Positions 25,748 through 35,102 are shown, numbered from the stretch's first letter. The stretch is 64,000 bases of DNA from Klebsiella quasipneumoniae subsp. quasipneumoniae (GCF_020525925.1 NZ_CP084876.1:2542001-2606000); one strand, 5' to 3'. Made by a program: numbers and translations. The notes: generated by a model from the sequence alone, not told the origin.

Positions 25748-26371
25748 TTAATTTACATTTATAAAGCCCTTGGGCCAGTCGTTATTTATTGTCAGTTTAT
25801 TGAGCAGGAGCATTAACTCATAATCGCTATGTAAGTTAAATTTCCTCATCACCATATATTTATGCGTATAGACCGTTTTCTCACTCACCATCAGTTCTTC
25901 GGCAATTTGCATGACTGACATCCCCTCATTTAAATAGCTCATGATGCGGATTTGCTGTGGCGACAGTTTGGTAAGCTGGCAATCACAACATGACCCGGTT
26001 GAGTGCCGATAATTTGTCTGCTGCAGCCGGTGCCAGGCGGTATGCATTGCTGTACGTAACTGCGTCACGGAATGTCGGCGAGAGAGAAAGATAATATCCT
26101 GAAAGCAAGAGGGTAGCGCTGAGACACGCATGTCATCATCAACAATACCAATCACAATGCTTTTTTTTCGACTCCGCAGCTCAGGGCGGCAAATAAAACA
26201 TTCTCCTGGGCATAATGCCAGCACAATAACGTCCGCTACCTTCACGCTTTCGGAGGTAAAGTTAAAGCTGAAATTAACTTTAGTGTTGTGCTGAGAAAAG
26301 AAATCATTAAAAAAAAAGGTCAGTCCACGCCTAAAGAGGGTATCCCACTCTTTTATTACAATGTTAACCAT
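25748..26371 (-). CDS. LuxR-type regulator next to the fimbrial operon
   Basis: A 207-residue protein. The C-terminal part (about 138-195) is a LuxR/NarL helix-turn-helix (LSPQQIRIMSYLNEGMSVMQIAEELMVSEKTVYTHK). The N-terminal part has the size of a receiver domain but lacks a clear phospho-acceptor Asp and conserved Lys, as in RcsB/BglJ/FimW-like auxiliary regulators. It contains two cysteine clusters (CPGECFIC, CCDC), unusual for this family. It is the last gene on the strand of the fimbrial operon, 131 bases after the minor pilin, and probably regulates it. Confidence 0.8.
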   Translation of the reverse strand: MVNIVIKEWDTLFRRGLTFFFNDFFSQHNTKVNFSFNFTSESVKVADVIVLALCPGECFICRPELRSRKKSIVIGIVDDDMRVSALPSCFQDIIFLSRRHSVTQLRTAMHTAWHRLQQTNYRHSTGSCCDCQLTKLSPQQIRIMSYLNEGMSVMQIAEELMVSEKTVYTHKYMVMRKFNLHSDYELMLLLNKLTINNDWPKGFINVN

Positions 26372-26502
26372 TTACTATACCGAAACATAATTATTAAGCG
26401 CAGCTGCATTGGGGGAATAATAGACGCAGCTTTTTTACCCTGTTAGCTTCCTGAAGGGGAAGACGACTCAGGCGCCTATGACCCGCTATAGCCAGCGACC
26501 CG

Positions 26503-27015
26503 TCAGTTGTATTGCATTGTCAAAACGACAACGGCATGAATGGAACCTGGTGTTGGCCTTCCCGCCACTGAGGTCACCATGGCGCTCATCGGAATCGTCG
26601 CCGTTCTGTCTGCGGCAATATTTTGCGTGATGCTGGATCCGCTGCCCATCAACAAACCTGTAGTAGCATCAGACATCGCAATGGCCACACGGGTTGCAGT
26701 GCCACTGTTTTGGTAATAATTCATGCCCGCTTCCGGGTCAGGCGTTCCGCTAAAACGGGTTGTCACGCTTAGCGTACCCGGCGGACAGCGGGAAAACAGG
26801 AGATTAAAGGTAACCGGATCGGAAGATGACCCGGGGGTGAACATGTTTGTTGCCTGAATATTACCAAGATCAACATTCATATTTTCACTCCCCCCGTTAA
26901 AGACGCAGGGCGCTGCGATAATACGACCTGTGACTTTGATATCGACGTTGTCTGCCGACAACGCAGGCAATACTATTGCGCATGCCATCAGCAACACGAG
27001 TTTATTCATTTTCAT
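26503..27015 (-). CDS. Fimbrial minor subunit (type 1 family pilin)
   Basis: A 170-residue pilin. Signal peptide to about residue 20, then a mature start with beta-strand VTGRIIAAPC and the paired cysteines (APCVFNG and SRCPPG) that form the pilin disulphide. It ends with the conserved penultimate Tyr (LTMQYN) needed for chaperone binding. It starts ten bases after the adhesin stop, so it is cotranscribed. It is probably a tip or minor component. Confidence 0.85.
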   Translation of the reverse strand: MKMNKLVLLMACAIVLPALSADNVDIKVTGRIIAAPCVFNGGSENMNVDLGNIQATNMFTPGSSSDPVTFNLLFSRCPPGTLSVTTRFSGTPDPEAGMNYYQNSGTATRVAIAMSDATTGLLMGSGSSITQNIAADRTATIPMSAMVTSVAGRPTPGSIHAVVVLTMQYN

Positions 27016-27025
27016 TTAACAGTCC

Positions 27026-28033
27026 TTATTGATAGGTAAGACTCAGCGTTGCGGAGGCATTGGCGATGCCGGTGGTTACCGTTGTATTGGTCTGATAGTA
27101 GCGTGCGGTTAACGGAAACATCTCCTGGCCGCCATTGGTTCTCTTCAGAACAAGATTATTGCCAAGGATGAGAGGAGTATTGTTATAAACCAGCTGCACG
27201 CCAACCCCCTGTGCGACGCCTGCGCTTCCCTGACCGGTTAACGCCAGCACGGTATTATCGCTGACGTCTGGATTTTGTGCCCCGGAGAGCATGACGTTAA
27301 TATTGGCTCCGGCATCACAGTCCAGAATGAGATTCTGCGTTTTCTGCGCATTAGCGGGGGTTGATCCCACCGCAGAACCAAACTCGCTGACCAAAACGTC
27401 CCCCAGTTCAAATACCATATTCGACGTTGTCACCGCGCATGCCACCTGGGTAATAGATCCGGCCCCCGCATTGACGGGGATCTCAGGAGCTTGTTCTCCG
27501 CCGAGATATTGCATCGTAAAGGCGACAAACGATGCCAGTTGCCCCGTTACTGAGCCAGATGTAATATCACCAATCTTCCAGAATTGTATAACCGGCTGAT
27601 AATCATGAATAACCAGCTCGCCTGGGTTTGAAGACCAACTGGACATTGAAGCGTTACCGCGGTCAATATAATCGGTGCCGCTAAATGTCGACGCGCCTGC
27701 TTTGGAGTTCATGTAAAAGCCAAAAGAAATACCCACCCCAGGCACATTGGTTTGATAAACGCGCCGCGCGCCGTACGTCGCGACATAGGGTAAAATAGCG
27801 CTTTTCATTCCTGAGCTAGACCCTTCATTGCCGGTTGTGACGCAGGTATAAGCATGTGCTAAGGAGCCATATATCTCATTGCTTATCGCCTGGCCAACGG
27901 GAACATCGCGCTGAACGATAATATTGCCATAATCCACGGTATAGGGAGAGCCGATGTAAGTATAATCACAACAGAAGCCACTCAATGGAAACAACACAGC
28001 CAGCATTAATAATGCAGATCGGAAAAGTCGCAT
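27026..28033 (-). CDS. Fimbrial tip adhesin (FimH-like two-domain protein)
   Basis: About 335 residues: a signal peptide (MRLFRSALLMLAVLFPLSGFC), an N-terminal lectin-like domain of some 170 residues and a C-terminal pilin domain (from about CAVTTSNMVFELGDVLVSEFG) ending SATLSLTYQ. That two-domain layout, almost twice the pilin length, is typical of chaperone-usher adhesins. The start is uncertain: 28060 gives nine extra residues and 28084 would overlap the usher's end. The receptor cannot be predicted. Confidence 0.82.
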   Translation of the reverse strand: MRLFRSALLMLAVLFPLSGFCCDYTYIGSPYTVDYGNIIVQRDVPVGQAISNEIYGSLAHAYTCVTTGNEGSSSGMKSAILPYVATYGARRVYQTNVPGVGISFGFYMNSKAGASTFSGTDYIDRGNASMSSWSSNPGELVIHDYQPVIQFWKIGDITSGSVTGQLASFVAFTMQYLGGEQAPEIPVNAGAGSITQVACAVTTSNMVFELGDVLVSEFGSAVGSTPANAQKTQNLILDCDAGANINVMLSGAQNPDVSDNTVLALTGQGSAGVAQGVGVQLVYNNTPLILGNNLVLKRTNGGQEMFPLTARYYQTNTTVTTGIANASATLSLTYQ

Positions 28034-28067
28034 ACCTATGCACCTGATATAAAAATTCATTTCAACG

Positions 28068-30611
28068 TTATCGGCAAACAGCATTATCGATAATCACATC
28101 GTTATTCAGCTTCGTCATGTTTATCGAGTAATGAACCCTGCAGGTGTTCACGGATTGATTTCCCCATTTCACGGTCAGGTTTACCTCGGGATCGAGACCC
28201 GTCAAATAGACCTGTCCGCTATCACCCACGATAAAACTGTTATGATCTGTTCCATCAACGCTGGCCATTGCGCCAAACGGCACTAACTGGCCGTTTCGCT
28301 GGCTCAAGGTCATCAACATGCGAACGCCTACGCTTGCCCGATAGTTCGCCCTGACAATCGCGCCACGCGTAGGAACCACGGTTTTGACCGTTTGCTCTAA
28401 ATCAACATTAGCCGGTAATGTTTCAGTGATTAATGACACATCATTTTTGCGATAAGGCATTAAGTTAGAGGCAACCGTATATCCGCGATAATCGGTTGTC
28501 GCTCCGGTCATATTCTGGATGCCTACGCCGGCAGCCCCGGGGGCGGCAATCAGCACGTTGGTTTCACCCAGGGGCTGAGAAAACGTCACGCCATTGGCAT
28601 GCGCAACCACGCCCCCCTGAATCCCATAATTCAGACGATCGGTATTTTTGTCATAGCTGTACCCGGCTGTGATTTCGCCATAGGTGCCGCGATAATCACC
28701 ATTCATATTGCCGGTGTAGGCCGCATCGTGAGTGCCGAAACCCTGTTGAATATTCCAGTTGAGCGCATTATTCGGCAAAGCAACGCCATTTAACCCAGCG
28801 CTGTGTGTCGTACCGTTATTCTTGCTGGTATTCATGCCATAGTTTGCCCATGTCTGCGGCAACAGTTTTTCCAGGGGAATGCTGATATTCAGCGCCAGCA
28901 TCTGGTTTTTATCGTCGCTCTGGGGTGAGCTGTACGATCCCGCGCTCCCATTCTTACTCAGCGTCCAGGTCAGGCCATAACTGATACTGTGCCAGTAGTT
29001 GTTATACCCAACGCTCCATGATTCCATCGCCTTACCCGAATTCCAGTAATCTTCACGCGCGGCGTTCAGCATCAACGATCCCAGATGGTCTCCCAACCCC
29101 TGGCTCAACGTCAGCTCAGCACGGTTGCGGCGTCGGTCCTGAAGCGCCTGACTGTCACCGTAAGAATCCAGGACCTCTTGCATGCCATAGTAGCCGCTGG
29201 TCGAATAGCGGTAGCCGGCAATCGCGAAGTTGGTGCCCGTTGCGGCAAAATTTTTACTGTATCGAGCCCGCCATGATTGCCCCCTGGATTTCGGCATATT
29301 TTGCGGCGTGGACCAGCCCTGGGTGATATCGCTGGAGATTGCGCCAAAGTCACCCATGTTTTTACCGACGCCCGCGGCGAGGGACTGGTACTTACTCGAC
29401 TCCTGTAATCCGCCGTAAAACGTAAAGCCATAGGGCAAGCCGAGAATAACGCTCATCTGAGCAAAGGGCGTTTTGTCCACGCTGCCGTTGTAAGAACGAT
29501 ATTGGCCGCCCGTTAACGCATATTTTATTCGGCCTTCACGCTGTAATACGGGAAGGGAGGCAAATGGCACGCTAAAGTGCTGCTCACTGCCATCAGCCTC
29601 TTTAATAGTGACATCAAGATCGCCGGCGCCGCCGGTAGGATACATGTCCGTGATTTCAAAAGCCCCCGGCGCCACAAAGCTCTGGTATATCTGATAGCCA
29701 TTCTGGCGAATTATCACCTGGGCATTGGTCCGGGCGATACCACGCACCACTGGGGCATAGCCCTTGAGGGAGTCGGGCAGCATGTCATCATCGGAGGCAA
29801 GTTGTCCTCCCCGAAAAGGCATGCTGTCGAAGACATCTGCCGGGGCAGAGCTATCACCCAGCGTGAGCTGCGACTGTAACGGGATTATCGTACGCTGAGC
29901 ATAGGTATAAACCGTCTTCCAGGCATCGTGACCCTGTGAATCGCGCGACCAGGTGGTGTAATTTCTTAACCGCCAGGGGCCAATATTCACGCCAGGACGC
30001 AGGTTGGCATACTGATTATCGCTGGTGCTGCTGTTGCTATTTTTTGCCCAGTTATTGGCCCCACTCAGACTGTAGTTGAGCAGGGCGGCGTTAATCCCTT
30101 GATCCCAGCGATCCGGCGACACCGCTCCGCGCGCTTGCGCTGATAGTGCCGCTTGCGGAATGCTCAATACCAGACGCTGCATGGCAAACTGGAAATCCGT
30201 ACTGGCCTGAGGGATCGCGGACAGGTTCGCACAGGATGTTTCGCCTTTTAACGCGGGAAAAAGTCCAGTCTTCACTCCCCAGCTTTCTAATTGCTCAATG
30301 GATAAACAGGGGATTAATTTGTCATCACCGCCAGGCTCTTTCAGCAACACAAACCTGATATCGCGGGTATCAACTAACCGATCGTCCAGGACGATATCAA
30401 CATGATAATCCCCGGGAGCTTGTGCGCCCGATTCAAAACCAGAAAGATCGACTTTTTCTGTCCCCGGATTATCCAGTTCAACCAGTTCTGGATTAAAAAA
30501 ATCGCGACTATAGCTATTTTGCGTATTACTGAAGAGCGCGATGGTTATCAATAATGCCAACCGTGGAGAACGTGCTTTTATATAATCCATTGCCATCATC
30601 ATAAATCCCAC
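28068..30611 (-). CDS. Fimbrial outer-membrane usher
   Basis: An 847-residue usher of the FimD/PapC family. After the signal peptide, the N-terminal domain (FFNPELVELDNP, VDLSGFE, PGDYHVDIVLDD) binds chaperone-subunit complexes. The beta-barrel contains the plug region around VVRGIARTNAQVIIRQNGYQIYQ and GAFEITDMYPTGGAGDLDVTIKEADGSEQ. The C-terminal domains end in CRVHYS and VIIDNAVCR with paired cysteines. Length is in the family's range and no break is seen. The start may be one of several nearby ATGs (MGFMMMAMDYIK). Confidence 0.92.
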   Translation of the reverse strand: MGFMMMAMDYIKARSPRLALLITIALFSNTQNSYSRDFFNPELVELDNPGTEKVDLSGFESGAQAPGDYHVDIVLDDRLVDTRDIRFVLLKEPGGDDKLIPCLSIEQLESWGVKTGLFPALKGETSCANLSAIPQASTDFQFAMQRLVLSIPQAALSAQARGAVSPDRWDQGINAALLNYSLSGANNWAKNSNSSTSDNQYANLRPGVNIGPWRLRNYTTWSRDSQGHDAWKTVYTYAQRTIIPLQSQLTLGDSSAPADVFDSMPFRGGQLASDDDMLPDSLKGYAPVVRGIARTNAQVIIRQNGYQIYQSFVAPGAFEITDMYPTGGAGDLDVTIKEADGSEQHFSVPFASLPVLQREGRIKYALTGGQYRSYNGSVDKTPFAQMSVILGLPYGFTFYGGLQESSKYQSLAAGVGKNMGDFGAISSDITQGWSTPQNMPKSRGQSWRARYSKNFAATGTNFAIAGYRYSTSGYYGMQEVLDSYGDSQALQDRRRNRAELTLSQGLGDHLGSLMLNAAREDYWNSGKAMESWSVGYNNYWHSISYGLTWTLSKNGSAGSYSSPQSDDKNQMLALNISIPLEKLLPQTWANYGMNTSKNNGTTHSAGLNGVALPNNALNWNIQQGFGTHDAAYTGNMNGDYRGTYGEITAGYSYDKNTDRLNYGIQGGVVAHANGVTFSQPLGETNVLIAAPGAAGVGIQNMTGATTDYRGYTVASNLMPYRKNDVSLITETLPANVDLEQTVKTVVPTRGAIVRANYRASVGVRMLMTLSQRNGQLVPFGAMASVDGTDHNSFIVGDSGQVYLTGLDPEVNLTVKWGNQSVNTCRVHYSINMTKLNNDVIIDNAVCR

Positions 30612-30630
30612 TCAGTGTCTTTTCGCCGGT

Positions 30631-31308
30631 CTACAGACTGGCTTTGTGTTCTGCCCCGGGACTGCCATAATCATTGATAATTTTGAATGTCACTGGCCCG
30701 CCCGTTACGCCGGAGGGTAAATCAAACGTCGCTGTGCTACCGGGTAATACATAACTGACATCGGGTAATTTTTTACCTGATAGTGAAATTTCGTTAAAAT
30801 TCATGACATGCCGAGTCGGATTGTTTACCTGTATCTTATTACCGATGCGTTGCCAGCGTAATTTTTCGACCTGCTCTTCAGGGGATGCGCCTTTCATCGC
30901 CGCCGGACGGTAGATGAGCTTGATTCTGGTTTTAATGGCAATTTGCAACGTATTGTCAACTTTAGCTGCAGAGGGTATGGCTTTTATATTAAGCCAAAAT
31001 AAGCTCTCTTTATCCTGAGGTAATGCTCCGGTGGCAACAATGCGCTCGACGTTTTGTTGGCCATTATTCAGTCGATATAACGGTGGCGTAATGATGAAAG
31101 GCGCCTTTTCGGCACCGCCATCCGGCGTTTCGATCCAGGACTGGATCAGGTAGGGGGTTTTATCAGGATTATTTATGCCAATTGAGGCTTCTTTTTTATT
31201 ACCATCAAAAATGACCCGCGTACCACCAATAACGACACCGGCCTGAGCAGCGGATAAGCCAATACTCAATATCGTGGTGGTAAGCAAGATACTGCGAAGA
31301 ACATTCAT
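30631..31308 (-). CDS. Periplasmic fimbrial chaperone
   Basis: A 225-residue PapD/FimC-type chaperone. Signal peptide ends AAQA, the mature protein starts GVVIGGTRVIFDGNKKEASI, and it carries the conserved NNPDKTPYLIQSWI, PLYRLN, LFWLNIKAIP and IKLIYRP segments that hold the subunit-binding Arg and Lys residues. Start at 31308 is set by AGAGG six bases upstream; the frame could begin at 31326. It separates pilin from usher, the usual order. Confidence 0.9.
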   Translation of the reverse strand: MNVLRSILLTTTILSIGLSAAQAGVVIGGTRVIFDGNKKEASIGINNPDKTPYLIQSWIETPDGGAEKAPFIITPPLYRLNNGQQNVERIVATGALPQDKESLFWLNIKAIPSAAKVDNTLQIAIKTRIKLIYRPAAMKGASPEEQVEKLRWQRIGNKIQVNNPTRHVMNFNEISLSGKKLPDVSYVLPGSTATFDLPSGVTGGPVTFKIINDYGSPGAEHKASL

Positions 31309-31324
31309 TTTAGACCTCTGAAAC

Positions 31325-31345
31325 ATGGGGCCGTATCGACCCCAT
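31325..31345 (-). promoter_or_regulatory. Intercistronic hairpin between major pilin and chaperone genes
   Basis: ATGGGG and CCCCAT form a six-base stem with a nine-base loop just after the pilin stop and before the chaperone start. Such hairpins often partly terminate or protect pilin mRNA so that pilin outnumbers assembly proteins. The T-run is weak; function is inferred from position. Confidence 0.4.
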
Positions 31346-31365
31346 CAGCTTTTCTGGACAGAAAA

Positions 31366-31896
31366 TCAGTTATATACAATGGAGAAGTTAGCAACAGAGT
31401 TGGCCGTACCCGGCGTTACTGATGCCGTGGTGGAGATATATTGCGCGTAGAATTTCAGCGTATTGTCCTGGGTGCTGCTAAGGGTGTAGTTATAGCTGTT
31501 CTCACCGTGCAAAGGCAGGTCGACTTTATCGGCGGTCATCAGGTTAATCGCCACCCCTGATGCCGCACTGGAGGTTGAGGTATCAATAGCCAGCAGGTTA
31601 GGGTTGGTCAGATCGGGGGTGCCATCAAAGCGTACTTTTGTCGAAGTCACTGTAGTTGGGCAGTTTTTAAGCACGATATTAAAATCCTTTGCAGCCGCTT
31701 TTGCGCCACTGTTCGGAAATTCAGTTTTATAAAAGTTACCGAGATTAACCTGCTGGTTTTGCGATGCCACATCGACTTCACAGGCAGTATCAAGAATATT
31801 GCCGACGAAATTCACGGTGCCAGCGGCAGCAAAAGCGTGAGACATAGACAGCGCTGCAGTTGCGGTCAAGGCAACTAAAACAAGACTTTTTTTCAT
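31366..31896 (-). CDS. Major fimbrial subunit (FimA-like pilin)
   Basis: A 176-residue type 1-family pilin. The signal peptide ends SHAFA, followed by AAGTVNFVGNILDTACEVD with the first pilin cysteine, and LKNCP with the second. The C-terminus VANFSIVYN has the penultimate Tyr motif. Its place first in the operon and its size fit the main shaft subunit. The promoter should lie in the intergenic region to the right, which also contains three inverted repeats. Confidence 0.9.
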   Translation of the reverse strand: MKKSLVLVALTATAALSMSHAFAAAGTVNFVGNILDTACEVDVASQNQQVNLGNFYKTEFPNSGAKAAAKDFNIVLKNCPTTVTSTKVRFDGTPDLTNPNLLAIDTSTSSAASGVAINLMTADKVDLPLHGENSYNYTLSSTQDNTLKFYAQYISTTASVTPGTANSVANFSIVYN

Positions 31897-32097
31897 TACG
31901 TTGTTTCCTTATTAACTTGGTTTGCCACTTATATTCAGGCAATAGGGTGCCGATGAGCGTTACACTCTTTTTGTACCAGCGCCTTATTTATTACTGTGCA
32001 GCATGGCAGCCATAATTAATTACGGTAAGATCATGAACTGTTCTGCTGGCTGGCTAAAATTTATCTAATCACTTTCTTAAACTCAAATGATTTGTGG

Positions 32098-32111
32098 GTC
32101 TATAAGTAGAC
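32098..32111. repeat. GTCTA-N4-TAGAC box 1
   Basis: GTCTATAAGTAGAC is a 14-base inverted repeat with perfect five-base arms. It is a candidate operator for the adjacent IprA-like or LuxR-type regulators. Confidence 0.55.
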
Positions 32112-32164
32112 TCTCACTTAACGAATAAGTAACATTCCTTTTTTATTGTGTTTATTAAGGTCCG

Positions 32165-32178
32165 GTCTATTTTTAGAC
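32165..32178. repeat. GTCTA-N4-TAGAC box 2
   Basis: GTCTATTTTTAGAC has the same perfect arms as box 1, and the same flanks (GG before, TC after). It starts 67 bases after box 1. Confidence 0.55.
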
Positions 32179-32229
32179 TCAAAGGTCATGAGGCACAAAA
32201 TCAATTACTTAGAGTACATCTTTAGCACG

Positions 32230-32243
32230 GTCTACTTTTGGAC
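32230..32243. repeat. GTCTA-N4-TAGAC box 3, degenerate
   Basis: GTCTACTTTTGGAC keeps the left arm and has one change in the right arm (TGGAC). It starts 65 bases after box 2, close to six helical turns, so all three boxes face a similar side of the DNA. Confidence 0.5.
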
Positions 32244-32334
32244 CCTAAACCAATATTTCGCGGTTTCTTCATTTTTAAGATAATTCGTCGGGTCGATCAA
32301 TAAAGCGATCACCGTAGAGGAATTGAGGCAGCAT

Positions 32335-32994
32335 ATGAACACGCGCTTAACCACCCCGGAAAACCAGGACAAATCAATTGCCCTGGAATTAAAACCATTT
32401 CGGCACATCGAGACTCTGATAAATCATGTGTTGCCAGCAGCAGAAAGAGTAGTGATCGGCAGAGGTGAGGTCGTGCATTATTATAAAGATGATATCCGGC
32501 AATGTTTTTTACTATTGCAAGGTAGCGTCGCGCTGCACCGTCGCGGCGATGGCATTGTTTTAAATTCTGAATCATCACCCTTTATTCTGGGCGTCAGTAG
32601 TCAGTTTTCCTCAGAGCATCTCTATGTGAGAGCGCTGGAGACGTCAGAGATCGCCCGGGTGTCACTGGATTGTTTTAATCACATCGTGGCGCAACTGGAT
32701 CTATGGGAACATTTTTCGAAACTCCTGATTTACACGGCCTCCCGGGTGTATGAGCATTGCGCACAAATCTCGCAGATGTCGGCTTATGACATCATCCGCT
32801 TTCAGCTTGTTGAACTGATGCAAGAGCCGGATGCGATACGGCAACAAATTACGGCTGCAGCCTATATTAAGAGCCGAACCTATCTTTCACGGAGCGGGAT
32901 TATGCGAATTCTGGCAGAGCTGCGAACCGGGAACTACATCACCATGGAACGGGGTATACTTCTTGATATCAACCATTTGCCTCGAAAATACTGA
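32335..32994 (+). CDS. IprA-like winged-helix regulator 1
   Basis: A 219-residue protein with a cyclic-nucleotide-binding-like N-terminal domain (YKDDIRQCFLLLQGSVALHRRGDG) and a C-terminal winged helix ending in TYLSRSGIMRILAELRTGNYITMERGILL. This matches the IprA/YaiV group, known in E. coli and Salmonella for effects on peroxide resistance. It does not look able to bind cAMP. ATG 32335 has GAGG six bases upstream, better than TTG 32323. It is divergent from the fimbrial operon and followed by a paralogue. Confidence 0.75.
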   Translation: MNTRLTTPENQDKSIALELKPFRHIETLINHVLPAAERVVIGRGEVVHYYKDDIRQCFLLLQGSVALHRRGDGIVLNSESSPFILGVSSQFSSEHLYVRALETSEIARVSLDCFNHIVAQLDLWEHFSKLLIYTASRVYEHCAQISQMSAYDIIRFQLVELMQEPDAIRQQITAAAYIKSRTYLSRSGIMRILAELRTGNYITMERGILLDINHLPRKY

Positions 32995-33060
32995 CGATGA
33001 GGATACCCGCAACAGGAAGCCAGGCTATAATCAGACAGGTCAATCTAAAGGTTATCGGTT

Positions 33061-33690
33061 ATGTCCTCTTCAGCAAAACCTCACAGAGGTTCACCCTACG
33101 CGCAAGAGTTGATAATGCATTTACAGCCGTATTGCACGCCACGTAAAACTGAAAGGGGGGAGCAACTGGATTTCAAGGTGAATGGCCAGGGGATGTGTTA
33201 CCTTATCCTTGAGGGAACCGTAGCGGTTTATCGCCGAAACGATAATATGATGCTGTCCACTGCGCGCAGTCCCGCCGTGTTTGGTCTTGCCAATCTGACG
33301 GATATTTACTTCGATGATTACATTAAAACTCTCAACTCCTGCGTGATTGGCGAGATCTCCACCGCTCGTGTTCATGACATTATTAAAGAAAAGTCGTTAT
33401 GGGGGCTGCTCTCAAAGCAACTGATGTTTGTGTATGGCCGACTTTACAACAATGTGATGCCGCAGGGCGCACCGACGGCGTACGAGATGATCCGCCAGCA
33501 GTTGCTCAATTTAATCGAAGAAGATGAGAGTTATCGCGCCGCAGTCACAGCGGAACTCTACATCCGTGAGAAAACCCATCTTTCTCGCAGCGGCGTCATG
33601 CGCATTCTTGCAGATTTAAAAACGGGTGGTTTTATCGAAATGGAAGAGGGAAGACTCATTAAAATCCATAAGCTTCCCGCCAGGTACTAA
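33061..33690 (+). CDS. IprA-like winged-helix regulator 2
   Basis: A 209-residue paralogue of the preceding regulator: it shares CYLILEGTVAVYRRND, a middle helix region (AYEMIRQQLLNLIEED) and the winged helix KTHLSRSGVMRILADLKTGGFIEMEEGRLI. It lies 66 bases downstream on the same strand. Two such regulators in tandem suggest a duplication and perhaps heterodimers or an on/off pair for the fimbrial promoter. No regulatory target is proven. Confidence 0.75.
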   Translation: MSSSAKPHRGSPYAQELIMHLQPYCTPRKTERGEQLDFKVNGQGMCYLILEGTVAVYRRNDNMMLSTARSPAVFGLANLTDIYFDDYIKTLNSCVIGEISTARVHDIIKEKSLWGLLSKQLMFVYGRLYNNVMPQGAPTAYEMIRQQLLNLIEEDESYRAAVTAELYIREKTHLSRSGVMRILADLKTGGFIEMEEGRLIKIHKLPARY

Positions 33691-33790
33691 ATTCAGACAC
33701 CGTCAGACAAATAAACGCCCTCATCTCCATTTAGCGACCACACCAGGGTCAATGATAATTTTTAATGCCCAGGGCAGGGCGCGCCATGTT

Positions 33791-34999
33791 CTACCCAGTG
33801 GTGCAACGATCGGGCGGGATCGTCCGCTTAGCCAGTTTTTTTTGCAAAATGATGATAATAATTGGGGATCCTGATGCGGAAATTGCACATAGCGTCAGCA
33901 ACGTGTCCATATTCTGGAGCGCCATGCGATGGTCAGGTAACAGAAAAGCGGACAGGAAAAATGCGGCAGTCGTCATCAGATACATCATGGACGTCTGTAA
34001 TGAAGAGAATCCCGCTCGTTGGTTGTTATCAGGAAACTGAATCGTAACCGCCGAAGATGAAACCAGACGACTGTAAGCTGCCCCGAGAAATAACGTCATA
34101 AACAGCGCCGGATGCGGATAGCCCAGGAGGGGTATCAGCAAGCTCAGAATAAAAACGAGGGTTGACCCGGTCGCCAAACTCAAGGCAGAAAAACGAGAGG
34201 TTAATGCCCCTGTCATTCTTGTTGACAGATACCCCGCCAGTCCCCCGTCGAAGAACAGCCAGGGCAGCAGGCCTTCAGAAGCCCCCAACAGCTGCGTCAT
34301 TAATGGCGCCAGAACAGGAATGATCAGCATTGGACTAAACTGTACCAGCGCATTACCGGAAGCAAACAGTAAAGTATCAACATCGAGGGGCAGCGCGTGA
34401 GACGTGTCGAAAGCGACGGGGTCCTGAGGAATGACAGTGACGATCAATGGCAATGCCAACAAACAGAGCGTGCTGATTAACCACAACGCGACATGCCAAC
34501 CGTAATGAGTACACAAAAATAATATAGCGGGCATCCCCACAACGCTTACCAGCGAAAATGACGCAATCACCGTCGCCAACATTTTTCCGCTCAAGTCAGC
34601 CGGCGTGTGGTTTATCAAAATACCGATCCCCACCCCCATTGTCGTCCCTCCAACCAGCCCTGCGAAGAGTCGCAAGGTAAGAAGAAGAGGAAAACTGGTT
34701 ATGAATGTCGTCAACAGTGTCGCTATGGCTAGCAGCACCATATTAGCGATAAGAAAACGCTTCTTATTGCAACGGTCAACCCAGTAAAAGGCGATAATTC
34801 CCGACAGGACGGCTCCAGAGGTGTACATACCGGATACATAGCCTGAGAAGGAGACGGGAACAGCGAAATCCGCGGCCATAAATGTAAAAACAGGACTGAA
34901 CATCATATATTCCAGCGCATTAGTAAACTGCACAAAAGCGATGACCAGCGCTATCCGTATCAGCGCCTTTTGATTAAATGTAGTGGTGACCCGTGGCAT
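33791..34999 (-). CDS. MFS transporter (DHA1-like)
   Basis: A 402-residue membrane protein with about 12 hydrophobic segments and MFS features: an N-terminal FTNALEYMMFSPVFTF helix, then AFYWVDRCNKKRF between helices 2 and 3 and LRLFAGLVGG later. By type it is a sugar- or drug-exporter-like member. It is divergent from the LysR gene with only about 100 bases between them, so that regulator probably controls it. Confidence 0.85.
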   Translation of the reverse strand: MPRVTTTFNQKALIRIALVIAFVQFTNALEYMMFSPVFTFMAADFAVPVSFSGYVSGMYTSGAVLSGIIAFYWVDRCNKKRFLIANMVLLAIATLLTTFITSFPLLLTLRLFAGLVGGTTMGVGIGILINHTPADLSGKMLATVIASFSLVSVVGMPAILFLCTHYGWHVALWLISTLCLLALPLIVTVIPQDPVAFDTSHALPLDVDTLLFASGNALVQFSPMLIIPVLAPLMTQLLGASEGLLPWLFFDGGLAGYLSTRMTGALTSRFSALSLATGSTLVFILSLLIPLLGYPHPALFMTLFLGAAYSRLVSSSAVTIQFPDNNQRAGFSSLQTSMMYLMTTAAFFLSAFLLPDHRMALQNMDTLLTLCAISASGSPIIIIILQKKLAKRTIPPDRCTTG

Positions 35000-35102
35000 A
35001 GCAAGCGACCTGTTGATGAAAGATAACCTAGCTTAACTGCTATCAAACTTATCGATTAGATGGTAAAAATGGCACTCATTATTATCATATGTGGGATAGT
35101 TG

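Larger units (their letters stand above)
31897..32334. promoter_or_regulatory. Divergent regulatory region, fimbrial operon and IprA-like regulators
   Basis: A 438-base AT-rich gap between the major pilin (minus) and the first IprA-like regulator (plus). It contains three copies of a 14-base inverted repeat spaced 67 and 65 bases apart, listed separately. Promoters for both directions must lie here, but no unambiguous -35/-10 pair stands out. Confidence 0.6.
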
